The position numbers were made by a program, and so were the translations under genes. A model generated the notes under the pieces. It had not been told where the DNA came from. It made no database searches and saw nothing but the letters and a program-made list of their open reading frames with translations. This document shows, piece after piece, positions 35,059 through 44,632 of a DNA stretch of 57,339 bases (within the stretch, counting starts at the first letter, position 1; every line of letters begins with the position of its first letter). Location of the stretch: assembly GCA_030690985.1 (NCBI GenBank), contig JAUYFG010000149.1, positions 1-57,339 of the forward strand. Reading direction: 5' to 3'. The stretch is from Pseudomonadota bacterium (lineage in GTDB: Bacteria > Pseudomonadota > Gammaproteobacteria > Burkholderiales > Thiobacillaceae).

Positions 35059-37782
35059 TCAGACGTTGACCGGGTTGGCCCGGCTGGCGTCGATGCCGTA
35101 TTTCACAATCGCTTCGGCGGCTTTCGCGACCGGGATCACGCCGTCGTCGGCCAGCGCCTTGAGCGCGGCCAGCACGACGTGGTACCGGTCCACCTCGAAG
35201 AAGCTGCGTAGCGCCTCGCGCGAGTCGGAACGGCCGAAGCCGTCGGTGCCGAGCGTCACATAGCGGCGGCGCACCTCGGGCCGGAGATCCACATAAGGCC
35301 GAATCTGGTCGGGGAAGGCGCGGATGTAGTCGGTGGAGGCGATGATCGGGCCTTCTGTTTTGTCCAGGCACTGTTCGACGTAGCTGGTTTTCTGCGCCTG
35401 GTCCGGGTGCATGAGGTTCCAGCGATGCACGTCCTGGGCCTCGCGGCGCAGTTCGTTGAAGCTGGTCGCGCTCCAGACATCGGCGGCAATCCCCCAGTCC
35501 GCTTCGAGCAGTTCGGCGGCGGCCATGACTTCGCGCAGGATGGTGCCGCTGCCGAGCAGTTGCACACGCGGCATTTTTTTCTTCGCCACTTGCCGCTTGC
35601 CACTCGCCCCTTGCCGCAACAAATACAGGCCCTTGAGGATGCCCGCCTCGGCGCCCTTGGGGCAAGCGGGGTGGCTGTAGTTCTCGTTCATCACCGTCAG
35701 GTAATAGAACACGTCCTCCTGCTCCTGGAACATGCGGCGCATGCCGTCGTGCAGGATCACCGCCAGTTCGTAATGGAAGGTGGGGTCGTAGGACACGCAG
35801 TTGGGGATCAGTGCCGCTTGCAGGTGGCTATGGCCATCCTCGTGTTGCAGGCCCTCGCCGTTGAGCGTGGTGCGGCCCGCAGTGCCGCCGAGCAGGAAAC
35901 CACGCGCACGCGCATCGCCGGCGGCCCAGGCGAGGTCGCCGATGCGCTGGAAGCCGAACATCGAGTAGTAGATATAGAACGGCATCATCTGCACGCCGTT
36001 GGTGCTGTACGACGTGGCGGCGGCGAGCCAGGAGGAGAAGGCGCCGGCTTCGTTGATGCCTTCTTCCAGGATCTGGCCGCCTTTGTCCTCGCGGTAATAC
36101 ATCACCTGGTCGGAGTCCACCGGATCGTAGAGCTGGCCCACCGAGGAGTAGATGCCGACCTGGCGGAACAGGCCTTCCATGCCGAAAGTGCGCGCCTCGT
36201 CCGGGATGATGGGGACGATATGGCGGCCGATGGCTTTGTCGCGCAGCAACGCGGTGAGCATGCGCACGAAGGCCATCGTGGTCGAGATTTCCCGCTCGCC
36301 GGTGGCTTCCAGCAGCGCCTGGAAGGTGGTCAACGGTGGAATCTCCAGAGTCTCGGCCTTGCTTCGGCGGGTCGGGACATAGCCGCCCAGCGCCGCGCGG
36401 CGGGCATGCAGGTATTTCATTTCCGGGCTGTCTTCGGCCGGGCGGTAGAACGGCAGCTTGGCGATGTCCTCATCGGCGATGGGAATCTGGAAGCGGTCGC
36501 GGAAGGCGCGCAGGTCTTCCAGGGCCATCTTCTTCTGCTGGTGGGTCGGGTTCTGCGCCTCGCCGGAGGCGCCCATGCCATAGCCTTTCACGGTCTTGGC
36601 CAGGATCACCGTCGGCTGGCCGGTGTGCTTCACCGCCGCCGCATAGGCCGCGTAAACCTTGTGCGGGTCGTGGCCGCCCCGGTTCAGGCGCCAGATGTCA
36701 TCGTCGGACATGGCGGCGACCATTTCCTTCAATTCCGGGTATTTGCCGAAGAAATGCTCGCGCGTGTAGGCGCCGCCCTTGGCTTTGAAGTTCTGGTATT
36801 CGCCGTCCACGCACTCTTCCATGCGTTGCCGCAGCAGGCCCTTGCCGTCCATGGCCAGGAGCGGGTCCCAGTAGGAACCCCAGAGCACCTTGAGCACGTT
36901 CCAGCCGGCGCCACGGAAAGCGGCTTCCAGTTCCTGGATGATCTTGCCGTTGCCGCGCACCGGGCCGTCCAGACGTTGCAGGTTGCAGTTGATGACAAAA
37001 ATCAGGTTGTCCAGCTTCTCGCGCGAGGCCAGGGTGATGGCGCCCAGGGTCTCCGGCTCGTCAGTCTCGCCGTCGCCGAGGAAGGCCCAGACATGGCGCC
37101 CGGAAGTGTCGGCGATGCCACGGTCGTGCAGATATTTGAGAAAGCGCGCCTGATAGATCGCGGTGATCGGGCCGAGGCCCATCGACACCGTGGGGAACTG
37201 CCAGAAGTCCGGCATCAGCCAGGGGTGCGGGTAGGAGGGAATGCCGTGGCCGGAGGTCTCCTGGCGGAAGTTGCCGAACTGCTCATCGCTGATGCGGCCT
37301 TCCAGGAAGGCGCGGGCGTAGATGCCGGGCGAGGAGTGGCCCTGGAAATAGATCAGGTCGCCGCCGTGCTCCGCCGTCGGGGCATTGAAAAAATGGTTGA
37401 AGCCGACGTCATACAGCGTGGCGGAGGACTGGAAGCTGGCGATATGGCCGCCCACCCCGGGCGCCTTCTCGTTGGCGCGCATCACGCAGGCCACCGCGTT
37501 CCAGCGGATCAGCGCCTTGATCCGGCCTTCCATCGCCACATCGCCGGGATGCTTCTCCTGCATGTGCACGGGGATGGTGTTCACATAGGCGGTGGTGGCG
37601 TTGTAGGGCAGATAAGCACCCGAGCGGCGCGCCTTGTCGACCAGCTTTTCCAGCAGGTAATGCGCGCGCTCGACCCCTTCTTCTGCGATCACGGCAGCCA
37701 GGGCATCCAGCCACTCGCGGGTTTCCTGAGGGTCACTGTCAGGCAAATGAGCTGGCAACTGAGCAGGGATGGAATTCGGCAT
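35059..37782 (-). CDS. aceE: Pyruvate dehydrogenase E1, homodimeric
   Basis: The 907-residue protein covers the full length of homodimeric AceE. The ThDP-binding motif is AFLGDGETDEPETLGAITLA...NCNLQ near 228-268; substrate and dimer blocks (GQGNTMG-like YFQGHSSPGIYARAFLEGR near 144-162; LPFYRPAEDSPEMKYL; SWLAAATSYSTNGVQMMPFYIYYSMFGFQRIGDLAWAAGD) are present. ATG 37782 has GGAG ten bases upstream. An odd segment RQGASGKRQVAKKK near 723-736 is extra relative to other AceE sequences and is encoded by a micro-repeat also seen in the aminopeptidase gene. It is first in the operon, from a strong sigma-70 promoter at 37879-37907. Confidence 0.95.
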   Translation of the reverse strand: MPNSIPAQLPAHLPDSDPQETREWLDALAAVIAEEGVERAHYLLEKLVDKARRSGAYLPYNATTAYVNTIPVHMQEKHPGDVAMEGRIKALIRWNAVACVMRANEKAPGVGGHIASFQSSATLYDVGFNHFFNAPTAEHGGDLIYFQGHSSPGIYARAFLEGRISDEQFGNFRQETSGHGIPSYPHPWLMPDFWQFPTVSMGLGPITAIYQARFLKYLHDRGIADTSGRHVWAFLGDGETDEPETLGAITLASREKLDNLIFVINCNLQRLDGPVRGNGKIIQELEAAFRGAGWNVLKVLWGSYWDPLLAMDGKGLLRQRMEECVDGEYQNFKAKGGAYTREHFFGKYPELKEMVAAMSDDDIWRLNRGGHDPHKVYAAYAAAVKHTGQPTVILAKTVKGYGMGASGEAQNPTHQQKKMALEDLRAFRDRFQIPIADEDIAKLPFYRPAEDSPEMKYLHARRAALGGYVPTRRSKAETLEIPPLTTFQALLEATGEREISTTMAFVRMLTALLRDKAIGRHIVPIIPDEARTFGMEGLFRQVGIYSSVGQLYDPVDSDQVMYYREDKGGQILEEGINEAGAFSSWLAAATSYSTNGVQMMPFYIYYSMFGFQRIGDLAWAAGDARARGFLLGGTAGRTTLNGEGLQHEDGHSHLQAALIPNCVSYDPTFHYELAVILHDGMRRMFQEQEDVFYYLTVMNENYSHPACPKGAEAGILKGLYLLRQGASGKRQVAKKKMPRVQLLGSGTILREVMAAAELLEADWGIAADVWSATSFNELRREAQDVHRWNLMHPDQAQKTSYVEQCLDKTEGPIIASTDYIRAFPDQIRPYVDLRPEVRRRYVTLGTDGFGRSDSREALRSFFEVDRYHVVLAALKALADDGVIPVAKAAEAIVKYGIDASRANPVNV

Positions 37783-37878
37783 GAAAGAGGTTCTCCGTAT
37801 CGTCGTGACTCTCCCCTTCGGTAGGGGGGAGAAAGGCCTGAAGCGTATTCGTAAAAAGGGGTGGAAAACAGGCGGCGG

Positions 37879-37907
37879 ATTATCCCGACGAGGCTCTACC
37901 CCGTCAA
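37879..37907 (-). promoter_or_regulatory. Sigma-70 promoter of aceE-aceF-lpdA
   Basis: On the minus strand TTGACG, a 17-base spacer, then GATAAT: one mismatch to the consensus in each hexamer with optimal spacing. Transcription would start near 37871, giving a leader of about 90 bases before the aceE ATG. Confidence 0.75.
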
Positions 37908-38593
37908 TTCGTCAATACAAAGCATTGGTATTCTTAATATTAATGATGGCTAATATTCAAGACTTCCTCGCCACCCCCCAAGGATCGCGGCCGTCCCGCC
38001 CGCCCCAAGCGTTTGCCGAATTTCGTAGGGTGCGCTGTGTGCACCGATTTACGTTCAATGGTGCGCACGGCGCACCCGGCGAGGTTTCCTGAGCACGATT
38101 GTCTCGGTGGGCGCAGGCGTACCCGCGTGAGGCAAGCCGTTAACAAGACGAGTTGAACATTGGAGAGAGGCCGCTTGCTGCCAGGTACAGGAGGTCGAAC
38201 AGTCACGGCTGTCTGTCTGCTTCAGACTGGGGGCGGACGGTCAGAGTTGGCGGGTGACCGTCCGTCCCCGACCCGGAGCAGACGGACAAGCTGGCGGCGT
38301 GGGCGTCTCTTGATCGGCCTCAAGAGACGGTCGAGCGGGGGTAGTCGAATCGTATGAATGTCAGCTATGGGGAACATCTGCACTGGGCAGAAGCCAGCCC
38401 GTAGCGGTGATGACCAGTCGCTGACACCAATGAAACGAACATCGGCAGCTCTTCATCAAGCCGACATCCGGCAACATCATGAAAATGCGTGCATTTCCGG
38501 CTGGACTACTCCCCTCGCCCTCGTTGCGGCCCATATCGCATGCAAGACATGCCTGCAATCACCTACATGCTCCTGATCGTGCTGCCGTGCGGG
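37908..38593. other. Gap upstream of aceE and downstream of the restriction genes
   Basis: No credible gene. It holds an AT-rich block (37915-37970) that may be an UP-like or regulatory region, a partial family D palindrome (38025-38077, gtagggtgcgc ... gcgcaccc), and an inverted pair ggacggtc / gaccgtcc near 38235-38265. Confidence 0.5.
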
Positions 38594-41308
38594 TCATAGC
38601 TGCCTGATCTTCGCCAGGGCATCAGCCAGCCGCTCAGCTCCGTCGATGGGGTTGTTCTCGAATACCATCATGTAGCGGCAGACTGGGCCAGGAAGGCGGC
38701 CGGACTTGGCCTCCCAAAGCTTGCCCAACTTCAACTTCAGCTCGGAATCAGTGTTGTCCCGGTCATCGCCCTTGGTCTCCAGGGCGATGATCCGGCCGGC
38801 CTTGGTCTTGACGATGAAGTCTGGGTAGTGATTCAGGAAGCCGTTGATCCTGAAACCCTTGCCGCGCGAAAGGTTGCGATGCCACCACTGCACGCTGTCA
38901 AGGTTGGCCACGTCGTTGATAACTCGCCCCTCGAAGTAGCCCATCGCCGCTTCCGCCACATACAGGCTTTTCGGCACCGCCGACGCATTGGCGCTGGGCG
39001 TGATTGACTCAGGCAGCGCAAAGCTCGGCTGGATGGCGATGCGGTCCACGTCCAGCATGTCGCTGAACGTCTTCAGCGCATGGGCGTTGGCCAGCGTGGT
39101 GATCTTCTGCTTGATCTTGCGGACGTAGGCGACGTCGCGCTCGATACAGTCGCGCAACTGCTCGGCGCTCATGCCGCTCACCACGCGGCGGATGTACGCC
39201 TTCACCTCCGGGTCGGTGATGGGGTACATGTTGCCGATCAGCTCGGCCAGGCGCGACACCAGGTTCATCTCTTGACTATCGCGCGACAGACCCAGCAGGT
39301 AATTCGTGAATTGAATACGCTCGCGCGCCGCCAACTTGAAGGCGCGCGGGGCGTAGTTCTCGTCGCCCAACTGCTCCAGGTCAACGCGGTAAACCTCCGT
39401 TTCGACATCCTCGAATGAGATCGTGGCGTCACCCTGGGACAGCCGGAACTCCTTCAGCAGTTCCTCGCGTTCAAACAACTGGAATGGCTGGTCGGACTCG
39501 AAGAAGCCGCCGTTGTGCACCTGGATGAAGAACTGGGGCAGGCGCACAACCAACGCCTCGTCGCGGAAGATGTCTTTGATCTTGTGGCGGTTCATCTTGT
39601 CTTCCAACTCCGGTGAAACATCGTCGTTGTTGGCCTGCGCCTTCGCCTCGAAGGCCTGGTTTTCGGTCAGGGCACGGGCCTTGATGTCGGCGACAAAGGC
39701 CGCGCCCGTGAACGCTGTGTCAGACGTGGCAACCGGCTCGCTGCCGTTCCCGCTCACCTTCGTTGCGGCGGCGGTGGCAGCCACTTCCCAGTCGGGTGAA
39801 ACGGTGCTCACGTCCAGGTCATCTCCCACCCCTGTCTCGGCCTCGGTTTCTGTAAACAGCCCACCCAAATGAAGCTGCTCAGAGCTGGTTGCCCTCTGCT
39901 GCTGCGCCGTGACCGTTGCCTGGACGTCAATGGCGCGATAGTCCTTGTCCGAGAAGCCGGCGCGGTTCAGGCCCTTCACCACACTTTGCAGCGTATCCAT
40001 GAAGCGGTTGCTGGCCGTGAACACATAGGAAAGATTCAGCAAGTCATTGCCGTGCTGCTGCACATGCGGCATGCGCAGCACGCGCCCAAGAATCTGCTCC
40101 ACATCCACCGCCGACGTCTTGTCGGCCAGCGAAGCGAGGATATAGGCGAACGGGCAGTCCCAGCCCTCCTTGAGCGCGTTCACCGTGATGATGAAGCGCA
40201 CCGGGCAATCCCGGCTCATCAGGTCAACGCTCTTCAGCTCGTTGATGTCGGCGGTCTTGATCTTGATCTGCTCGGCCGGAATCTTCAGCTCGACCAGCTT
40301 GTCGCGAATCTTCTCGAAGGTCGTGTTGTCGTCATCCGTGCGCGGCTGCGCCTGGAACAGCACGATGGGGCGGATGTGCTTGCCGCCGGCGGCTTCTTCT
40401 TGCTTGGACAGGTCTTCGAGCTGCCGGCGCAGGATCAGGGCCGATTCGATTACCTCGCCCTTGCTGGTTCGGTTGGCCACGATCACCGGCAGCTTCACCA
40501 TGTGCTGCTTCTTCAGGGCCAATGCGTCCACGAAGCTGATGATGTTGCTGTTGTTGCGCGGCGTAGCGGTCAGGTCGAGGATGAAGTCCGGGTTCAGGTT
40601 CTTCATCATTTCCACCGACAACTGGCTTTCCGCGTTGTGGCTTTCGTCCACCACCACCACAGGCCGCAGGCGACGGATGACATTGATCAGCGCTGAGGGG
40701 TCATGCTCAGGCAGCAGCCAGTCGCTTGGGTCGCCCTGGTCCTGCTGAAGGAACGAAGCCAGGTTGCCGTTCTCCTGATAAATCTTGCGGTCTTCCTTGT
40801 TCCGGGCGCGCAGCGAATCGAAGCTCATCACCACGATGGACAGTTGTTCTTGTGCCGTGTCGTAGGAGAAGCCGGCGCCCATCAGCAGGTCGCGCTTCTC
40901 ATACACCGCCACCCGGTGCCGGAACAACTGATCCAGCCGCTTGCGGTAGGGGTGCTCAGGGCAGCTCAAGGCATTCACGGTCTGGTCCAGGATGGTCAGC
41001 GAGGGCACCAGCCACACCACCATCTTCGGCCGTCTGGGGGAACGCTTGGCAAGCGCGCCGAACACGGTGTCCAGCGCGTTAACCGCGATGAAAGTCTTGC
41101 CGCCGGCCGTGGGCACCTTGGCGCAGATGTGCGGCACGCCGGGCACGGTGTTCTTGTAGGGTTCGATACCGTCGTCGCCGCCCACCCGCACGCCCTTGCC
41201 GGCCCAGTAATCCCGGAATGCCTGCGCAAGATTTGGCGTGCCGTCCAGTACGTCGAGGTAGCCCGCCAGATCGGCCAGCACGCGGGCTTGATAGTCCTTG
41301 AGTTCCAT
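38594..41308 (-). CDS. Type III restriction enzyme Res subunit (DEAD/DEAH helicase-nuclease)
   Basis: The 904-residue protein has a superfamily 2 helicase core. Walker A is VPTAGGKTF (Lys71), Walker B VVVVDESHNAES (Asp221), motif III DLTATPRNNS near 243-252; the second RecA domain includes ITVNALKEGWDCPFAY and QILGRVLRMP. The C-terminus carries a PD-(D/E)xK nuclease: YPDFIVKTKAG...ALETKG near 827-850. It cuts foreign DNA when paired with the Mod methyltransferase encoded 27 bases upstream (41336-43018). The length is usual for Res. No frameshift is seen, so the system is probably active. It is the last gene of a mod-res pair. Confidence 0.9.
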   Translation of the reverse strand: MELKDYQARVLADLAGYLDVLDGTPNLAQAFRDYWAGKGVRVGGDDGIEPYKNTVPGVPHICAKVPTAGGKTFIAVNALDTVFGALAKRSPRRPKMVVWLVPSLTILDQTVNALSCPEHPYRKRLDQLFRHRVAVYEKRDLLMGAGFSYDTAQEQLSIVVMSFDSLRARNKEDRKIYQENGNLASFLQQDQGDPSDWLLPEHDPSALINVIRRLRPVVVVDESHNAESQLSVEMMKNLNPDFILDLTATPRNNSNIISFVDALALKKQHMVKLPVIVANRTSKGEVIESALILRRQLEDLSKQEEAAGGKHIRPIVLFQAQPRTDDDNTTFEKIRDKLVELKIPAEQIKIKTADINELKSVDLMSRDCPVRFIITVNALKEGWDCPFAYILASLADKTSAVDVEQILGRVLRMPHVQQHGNDLLNLSYVFTASNRFMDTLQSVVKGLNRAGFSDKDYRAIDVQATVTAQQQRATSSEQLHLGGLFTETEAETGVGDDLDVSTVSPDWEVAATAAATKVSGNGSEPVATSDTAFTGAAFVADIKARALTENQAFEAKAQANNDDVSPELEDKMNRHKIKDIFRDEALVVRLPQFFIQVHNGGFFESDQPFQLFEREELLKEFRLSQGDATISFEDVETEVYRVDLEQLGDENYAPRAFKLAARERIQFTNYLLGLSRDSQEMNLVSRLAELIGNMYPITDPEVKAYIRRVVSGMSAEQLRDCIERDVAYVRKIKQKITTLANAHALKTFSDMLDVDRIAIQPSFALPESITPSANASAVPKSLYVAEAAMGYFEGRVINDVANLDSVQWWHRNLSRGKGFRINGFLNHYPDFIVKTKAGRIIALETKGDDRDNTDSELKLKLGKLWEAKSGRLPGPVCRYMMVFENNPIDGAERLADALAKIRQL

Positions 41309-41335
41309 GGTGTGCCTGCTCGTTGTTCTTCTCGG

Positions 41336-43018
41336 TCAGAAGCGGGTGATGTCCCGAGGAATCTTCTTGAAGATGATCCCGTGCCGGGTCATGAAGTCTT
41401 TCGACAGCAGGCAACGGTCGGCGTAGATGATCACCGTATCGGGCTTGGCGGCGCCGGTGTCGCCGCCAAAGCGCAGCCCGGCCAGAAAGTCCATGTCCAG
41501 GCTGGTCGCGCGATCCGGTTCGTAGTGGAAGAGCCAGGCCGTCTCCCGGTTCAGGCCCAGCAGATAGGGGCTGTGCGGGTTGACCGGCGTGGCGCGGTCT
41601 TCGGCGGGAATGCCTTCGCTGTAGGCCACGTAGCCCCGGATGGCGTCGGTGCCGACCGCCTCATTGAGGTGGTCGTCGGGCAGAAACATCGGTTCGCCGA
41701 CGGTGTAATAGTCGAAGCTGCCGCCGAGGCCGGAAGTGCTACCCTCGGCTTCATGGTCACCCGCAATGGCCCGTTTGACGCGTTCCGCTGTCGTACCTAG
41801 GGCGTAGTCGTCCATTTCCACAAGGATGAATCTTCGTTTTCCGCCATCGCGTCGATTTTGTTCTAGGGTCGCGTGACCTGTCGTTCCAGAGCCGGCAAAG
41901 GAATCGAGAACGATGAAGTCATCGGCGTCGAGCAAGCTGATCAGATAGCGGATAAGACTACTGGGCTTGGGATACTGAAAGGTGACTCCTGTGCTTGCCA
42001 GTTCTGCTGATGCCGCTTGGGTACTGCCTTGGCCAGATAAAACGGTCACGACATGACTCGGCTTCCGGGTCTTGATGCACTCAATCGCCCCTGATGGCAT
42101 CAACTTGAAGACAGTTTCTTGCTGCTTTCGATCCAGGAGTGGTTGAAAGCCGCCGTCGATGAACTGCTGCAGCAAATCCAGAGAGCTCCATCCGCTACGA
42201 ACGGTCACCGTCACCGAAAGCTTACCCCCCACAACACGGCACTTGTCCAAGTAGTGCGGCCAACGGTCTGTTCTGGAATCGATTTCGCCTGAATCGAAGT
42301 CTGCTGGGAACCCGATCGGCAATACCACGTCCGAGATCGGATTCTTCGGCCCATTTTTGACGATAGTGTTTCGGATGACGGGGCGGAACAACTTGCTGTC
42401 TGCTGGTGTGTTGGGGTCGACAACAGGCGGATAAGGGAAGCCCTCGGGTGACTTTGAGTACATGAAGATGTACTCGTGACAGTTCTTGATCTTGGCCTGG
42501 TTGTCGAAGTTTCCATCTGTCCGCCAGACAAACGTGGCTAATCGTCCTGCACGTCCAAAAATCTCATCGAGGACAAACCGCAGCGTGTGCGCCTCATCAT
42601 CGTCAATACTTACAAACAAGACCCCATCAGGGTGCAGGAGTCGATGTAGCAGCTTCAAACGCGGATACATCATGCAGAGCCATTTGTCGTGCCGCGACAG
42701 GTCATCACCTTCCTTGCCCACCACTTGTCCCAGCCAGCGCTTCATCTTCGGGTCGTTGACGGCGTCGTTGTAGACCCAGCCCTCGTTGCCGGTGTTGTAG
42801 GGCGGGTCGATGTAGATGCACTTCACCTGGCCCTCGAACTCGGGCAGCAGGCTTTTCAGGGCCTCCAGGTTGTCGCCGTGGATGATGCGGTTGTCGGTGC
42901 TGTTCGCGGGCGTGCCTTCGGGCGCGGTGAAGGTCGAAACCTTGTTGAGCACCCGAAACGGCACGTCGTGGTGGTGGTTGACCACCTTGTCTTTTCCTAC
43001 CCAGTGCAGTGTTGGCAT
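41336..43018 (-). CDS. Type III (beta-class) DNA methyltransferase Mod subunit
   Basis: The 560-residue protein shows motif IV DPPYNTGNEG (71-80) before motif I DSFAGSGTTGHA (about 372-384), the order of beta-class N6-adenine methyltransferases. HGDNLEAL (47-54) and DGVLFVSIDDDE are also present. The central part (about 130-350) should hold the target-recognition domain, which fixes the DNA site; this site cannot be read from sequence. It protects host DNA and guides Res. Base composition in the target-recognition part is somewhat lower in GC than the rest, as is common for exchangeable modules. The gene starts ATG 43018 and is preceded by a Phd-ParE pair on the same strand. Confidence 0.92.
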   Translation of the reverse strand: MPTLHWVGKDKVVNHHHDVPFRVLNKVSTFTAPEGTPANSTDNRIIHGDNLEALKSLLPEFEGQVKCIYIDPPYNTGNEGWVYNDAVNDPKMKRWLGQVVGKEGDDLSRHDKWLCMMYPRLKLLHRLLHPDGVLFVSIDDDEAHTLRFVLDEIFGRAGRLATFVWRTDGNFDNQAKIKNCHEYIFMYSKSPEGFPYPPVVDPNTPADSKLFRPVIRNTIVKNGPKNPISDVVLPIGFPADFDSGEIDSRTDRWPHYLDKCRVVGGKLSVTVTVRSGWSSLDLLQQFIDGGFQPLLDRKQQETVFKLMPSGAIECIKTRKPSHVVTVLSGQGSTQAASAELASTGVTFQYPKPSSLIRYLISLLDADDFIVLDSFAGSGTTGHATLEQNRRDGGKRRFILVEMDDYALGTTAERVKRAIAGDHEAEGSTSGLGGSFDYYTVGEPMFLPDDHLNEAVGTDAIRGYVAYSEGIPAEDRATPVNPHSPYLLGLNRETAWLFHYEPDRATSLDMDFLAGLRFGGDTGAAKPDTVIIYADRCLLSKDFMTRHGIIFKKIPRDITRF

Positions 43019-43039
43019 GTTCTTATTTCTGGCTGTCTA

Positions 43040-43423
43040 TCAGGCGCCCGGCCACAGGCGAGCGAAGTCAAAGGAAAGCTGGCGGTGATGCCGAACGGAC
43101 AGCAGGTAAACCGTGGCGTCGGCCTCCGTCGCGGCGTAAAGCATCAGGTAGTCGCCATGCAGGTACTCGCGCAGGGCGTGGGCGGCGCCGGCCGGCAGCG
43201 CGGCGAGCTGGGCCAGCGCCTCGGCCGATTGCGGCGGGTTATCCAGGTAGCACCGGCCGATGCGCGGAAACCGGCGCAGGTTGGGGATCACCGTCGCGCG
43301 CAGCTCGGCCAGCAGGGCGTCGAAGGCAAAACCCGCATCGGCCTCCAGCAGGAACGCCTCGATGGCGTCTAGGCGTTCCAGGAAGCTCGCGGTCAGTTCG
43401 ACCCGGTAGAGGCCCGCATCCAC
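43040..43423 (-). CDS. RelE/ParE-family toxin
   Basis: The protein is about 127 residues from GTG 43423 (VDAGLYRVELTASFLERLD); GTG 43435, overlapping the antitoxin end, is an alternative. It shows the ParE fold: YRVELTASFLERLDAIEAFLLEAD, then LLAELRATVIPNLRRFPRIG, REYLHGDYLMLYAATEADATVYLLSVRHHRQLSF. The LRRFPRIG and SVRHHRQ blocks carry the usual basic residues. It follows its Phd-type antitoxin gene (43428-43751) directly. The start is uncertain because no clear ribosome-binding site exists; coupling to the antitoxin is likely. Confidence 0.8.
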   Translation of the reverse strand: MDAGLYRVELTASFLERLDAIEAFLLEADAGFAFDALLAELRATVIPNLRRFPRIGRCYLDNPPQSAEALAQLAALPAGAAHALREYLHGDYLMLYAATEADATVYLLSVRHHRQLSFDFARLWPGA

Positions 43424-43427
43424 GCCT

Positions 43428-43751
43428 TTAGCCACGTTTCTTGGCGGGCTTGCCTGACTGGGCGGAGGCCCGGCGCTGTTGCAGCCGCTCGATGGCGCCA
43501 TCGGCCTCAAAGGTTCGGCCGGCGGCAATGTCGGCCAGGCCGCGCCGGGCATCGTCGATCAGCAGCAGATGGATGCGCTCGCCTTCCAGCCGGTGGTAGT
43601 AGTCCAGCCGGCCAGCGTCGATCAGGGCGACGTAACTTTCGCCGTTCTTGGTGATGATCTTCTCGGCGCCGGCCTTGGCCTGATCGGCCAGCTCGGAGAG
43701 GTTGGCGCGTGCCTGGGTGAACGGCACCACGTCGCCGGTAGAAAAGCCCAT
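43428..43751 (-). CDS. Phd/YefM-family antitoxin
   Basis: The 107-residue protein starts at ATG 43751 (MGFSTGDVVPFTQARANLSE) with AAGGAG seven bases upstream; frames extending to 43850 are spurious. FTQARANLSELADQAKAGAEKIITKNGESYVALI is the Phd DNA-binding domain. The C-terminal helix and the basic tail (QRRASAQSGKPAKKRG) follow. It should repress the operon and neutralise the ParE-like toxin. It lies upstream of the restriction genes on the same strand. Confidence 0.85.
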   Translation of the reverse strand: MGFSTGDVVPFTQARANLSELADQAKAGAEKIITKNGESYVALIDAGRLDYYHRLEGERIHLLLIDDARRGLADIAAGRTFEADGAIERLQQRRASAQSGKPAKKRG

Positions 43752-44029
43752 GGCCAACTCCTTGCAGATAGATAACAGAATTCTGTGCAGCATACTGCGC
43801 GACATGGGCCTTCGTCCATACCGGACGCGTGAGTCGGCAATACGGGCCACGCCCTACAGTACACACGAGGTCAGCCGAAGCGGTCATTGGTGAACGGCCG
43901 GTATCAGGTCAAGGTGATCGTCGCCTATGGCCGATCAAGCGACGCCCGATCCACCAACCTGGCCGTCTGAAACTGGCCGATAGCGGTAGGTCGGGCAAGC
44001 GCGGTCAACGGTCTGTTATTGCTGCTTGT
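43752..44029. other. Stretch without a visible gene
   Basis: Probably includes the promoter of the Phd-ParE pair near 43760-43850. Small frames here have no recognisable features. Confidence 0.4.
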
Positions 44030-44115
44030 TTAATCCGCGAAGATTTCCCGCAGGATTTCCAGCGAGATCGAGGGATCCGTGGTGTCCACGAGCTTGATCA
44101 GCCGTTCCTTAAGAG
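44030..44115 (-). pseudogene. 3' fragment of an unrecognised gene
   Basis: Minus-strand codons read KERLIKLVDTTDPSISLEI then LREIFAD and TAA at 44030. The sequence looks like a natural protein tail but has no start and is cut at 44115 by a tandem repeat. It is probably the remnant of a larger gene. Confidence 0.45.
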
Positions 44116-44148
44116 AAATTAAGGGGCCAAAGAGAAATTAAGGGGCCA
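44111..44148. repeat. 19-bp tandem direct repeat, probable IS or REP-transposon end
   Basis: AAGAGAAATTAAGGGGCCA occurs twice in tandem (44111-44129, 44130-44148). The following gg extends the motif to taaggggccagg, which is also found in reverse near 945-956. Confidence 0.7.
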
Positions 44149-44199
44149 GGCTTGATTTTCCTGGCGCATCCAATCCCGATCTCAGATCGGCACGGGAAG

Positions 44200-44621
44200 T
44201 CAGGCCTTATTTCCCGTCTCGATCAGTTGGATGGTTTCCATGACCCCGGCGATCCTGACACCCTGATACGCACCCACCGATAGCAGTGGCTTATTCCCGG
44301 TGACAAGGAGCTCCGCTTTCGCCGCGAGCGCAGTGGCAATCACGACGTCATCGTCCGCATCGGGAGCGATGCCTGCCAACGCTGGGGGCCGAACCAGAGC
44401 GGCCAGTTGCGCATAGCCATCGACGAGTTGTTCGATGGTCAGGCGGGAGGCGGCAATCTTTCGGGCGAATTTGCGCCGCGCGAGGATGTCGCTGAGTTCA
44501 GCCAGCATGGGTGTACTGGTGTAGAGCACGATGCGTTTCTCGCGCGCGGCTTGCAGCAAAGTGGCGAGCCTCCCCAGAGGATGGCCGATGCGACCACGTT
44601 GGTGTCGAGCACCAGCCGCAT
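44200..44621 (-). pseudogene. PIN-family toxin, frameshifted
   Basis: The first 20 codons from ATG 44621 read MRLVLDTNVVASAILWGGSP, the N-terminus of PIN ribonucleases with the first catalytic Asp. The continuation RLATLLQAAREKRIVLYTST ... PDADDDVVIATALAAKAELLVTG is in another frame. The two frames join near 44560-44570, requiring one indel. All other PIN features, including the DADDD acidic block, are present. The gene follows its antitoxin (44633-44878) by 11 bases. It is either inactivated, sequenced with an error, or read by frameshifting. Confidence 0.75.
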
Positions 44622-44632
44622 GGCACAAACGC

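Noticed and set aside
35407-37824. 805-residue plus-strand frame
   Set aside because: Antisense of aceE; no domain and no start signals.
38361-38576. Small genes in the gap downstream of the restriction genes
   Set aside because: Both strands give short frames without ribosome-binding sites or similarity.
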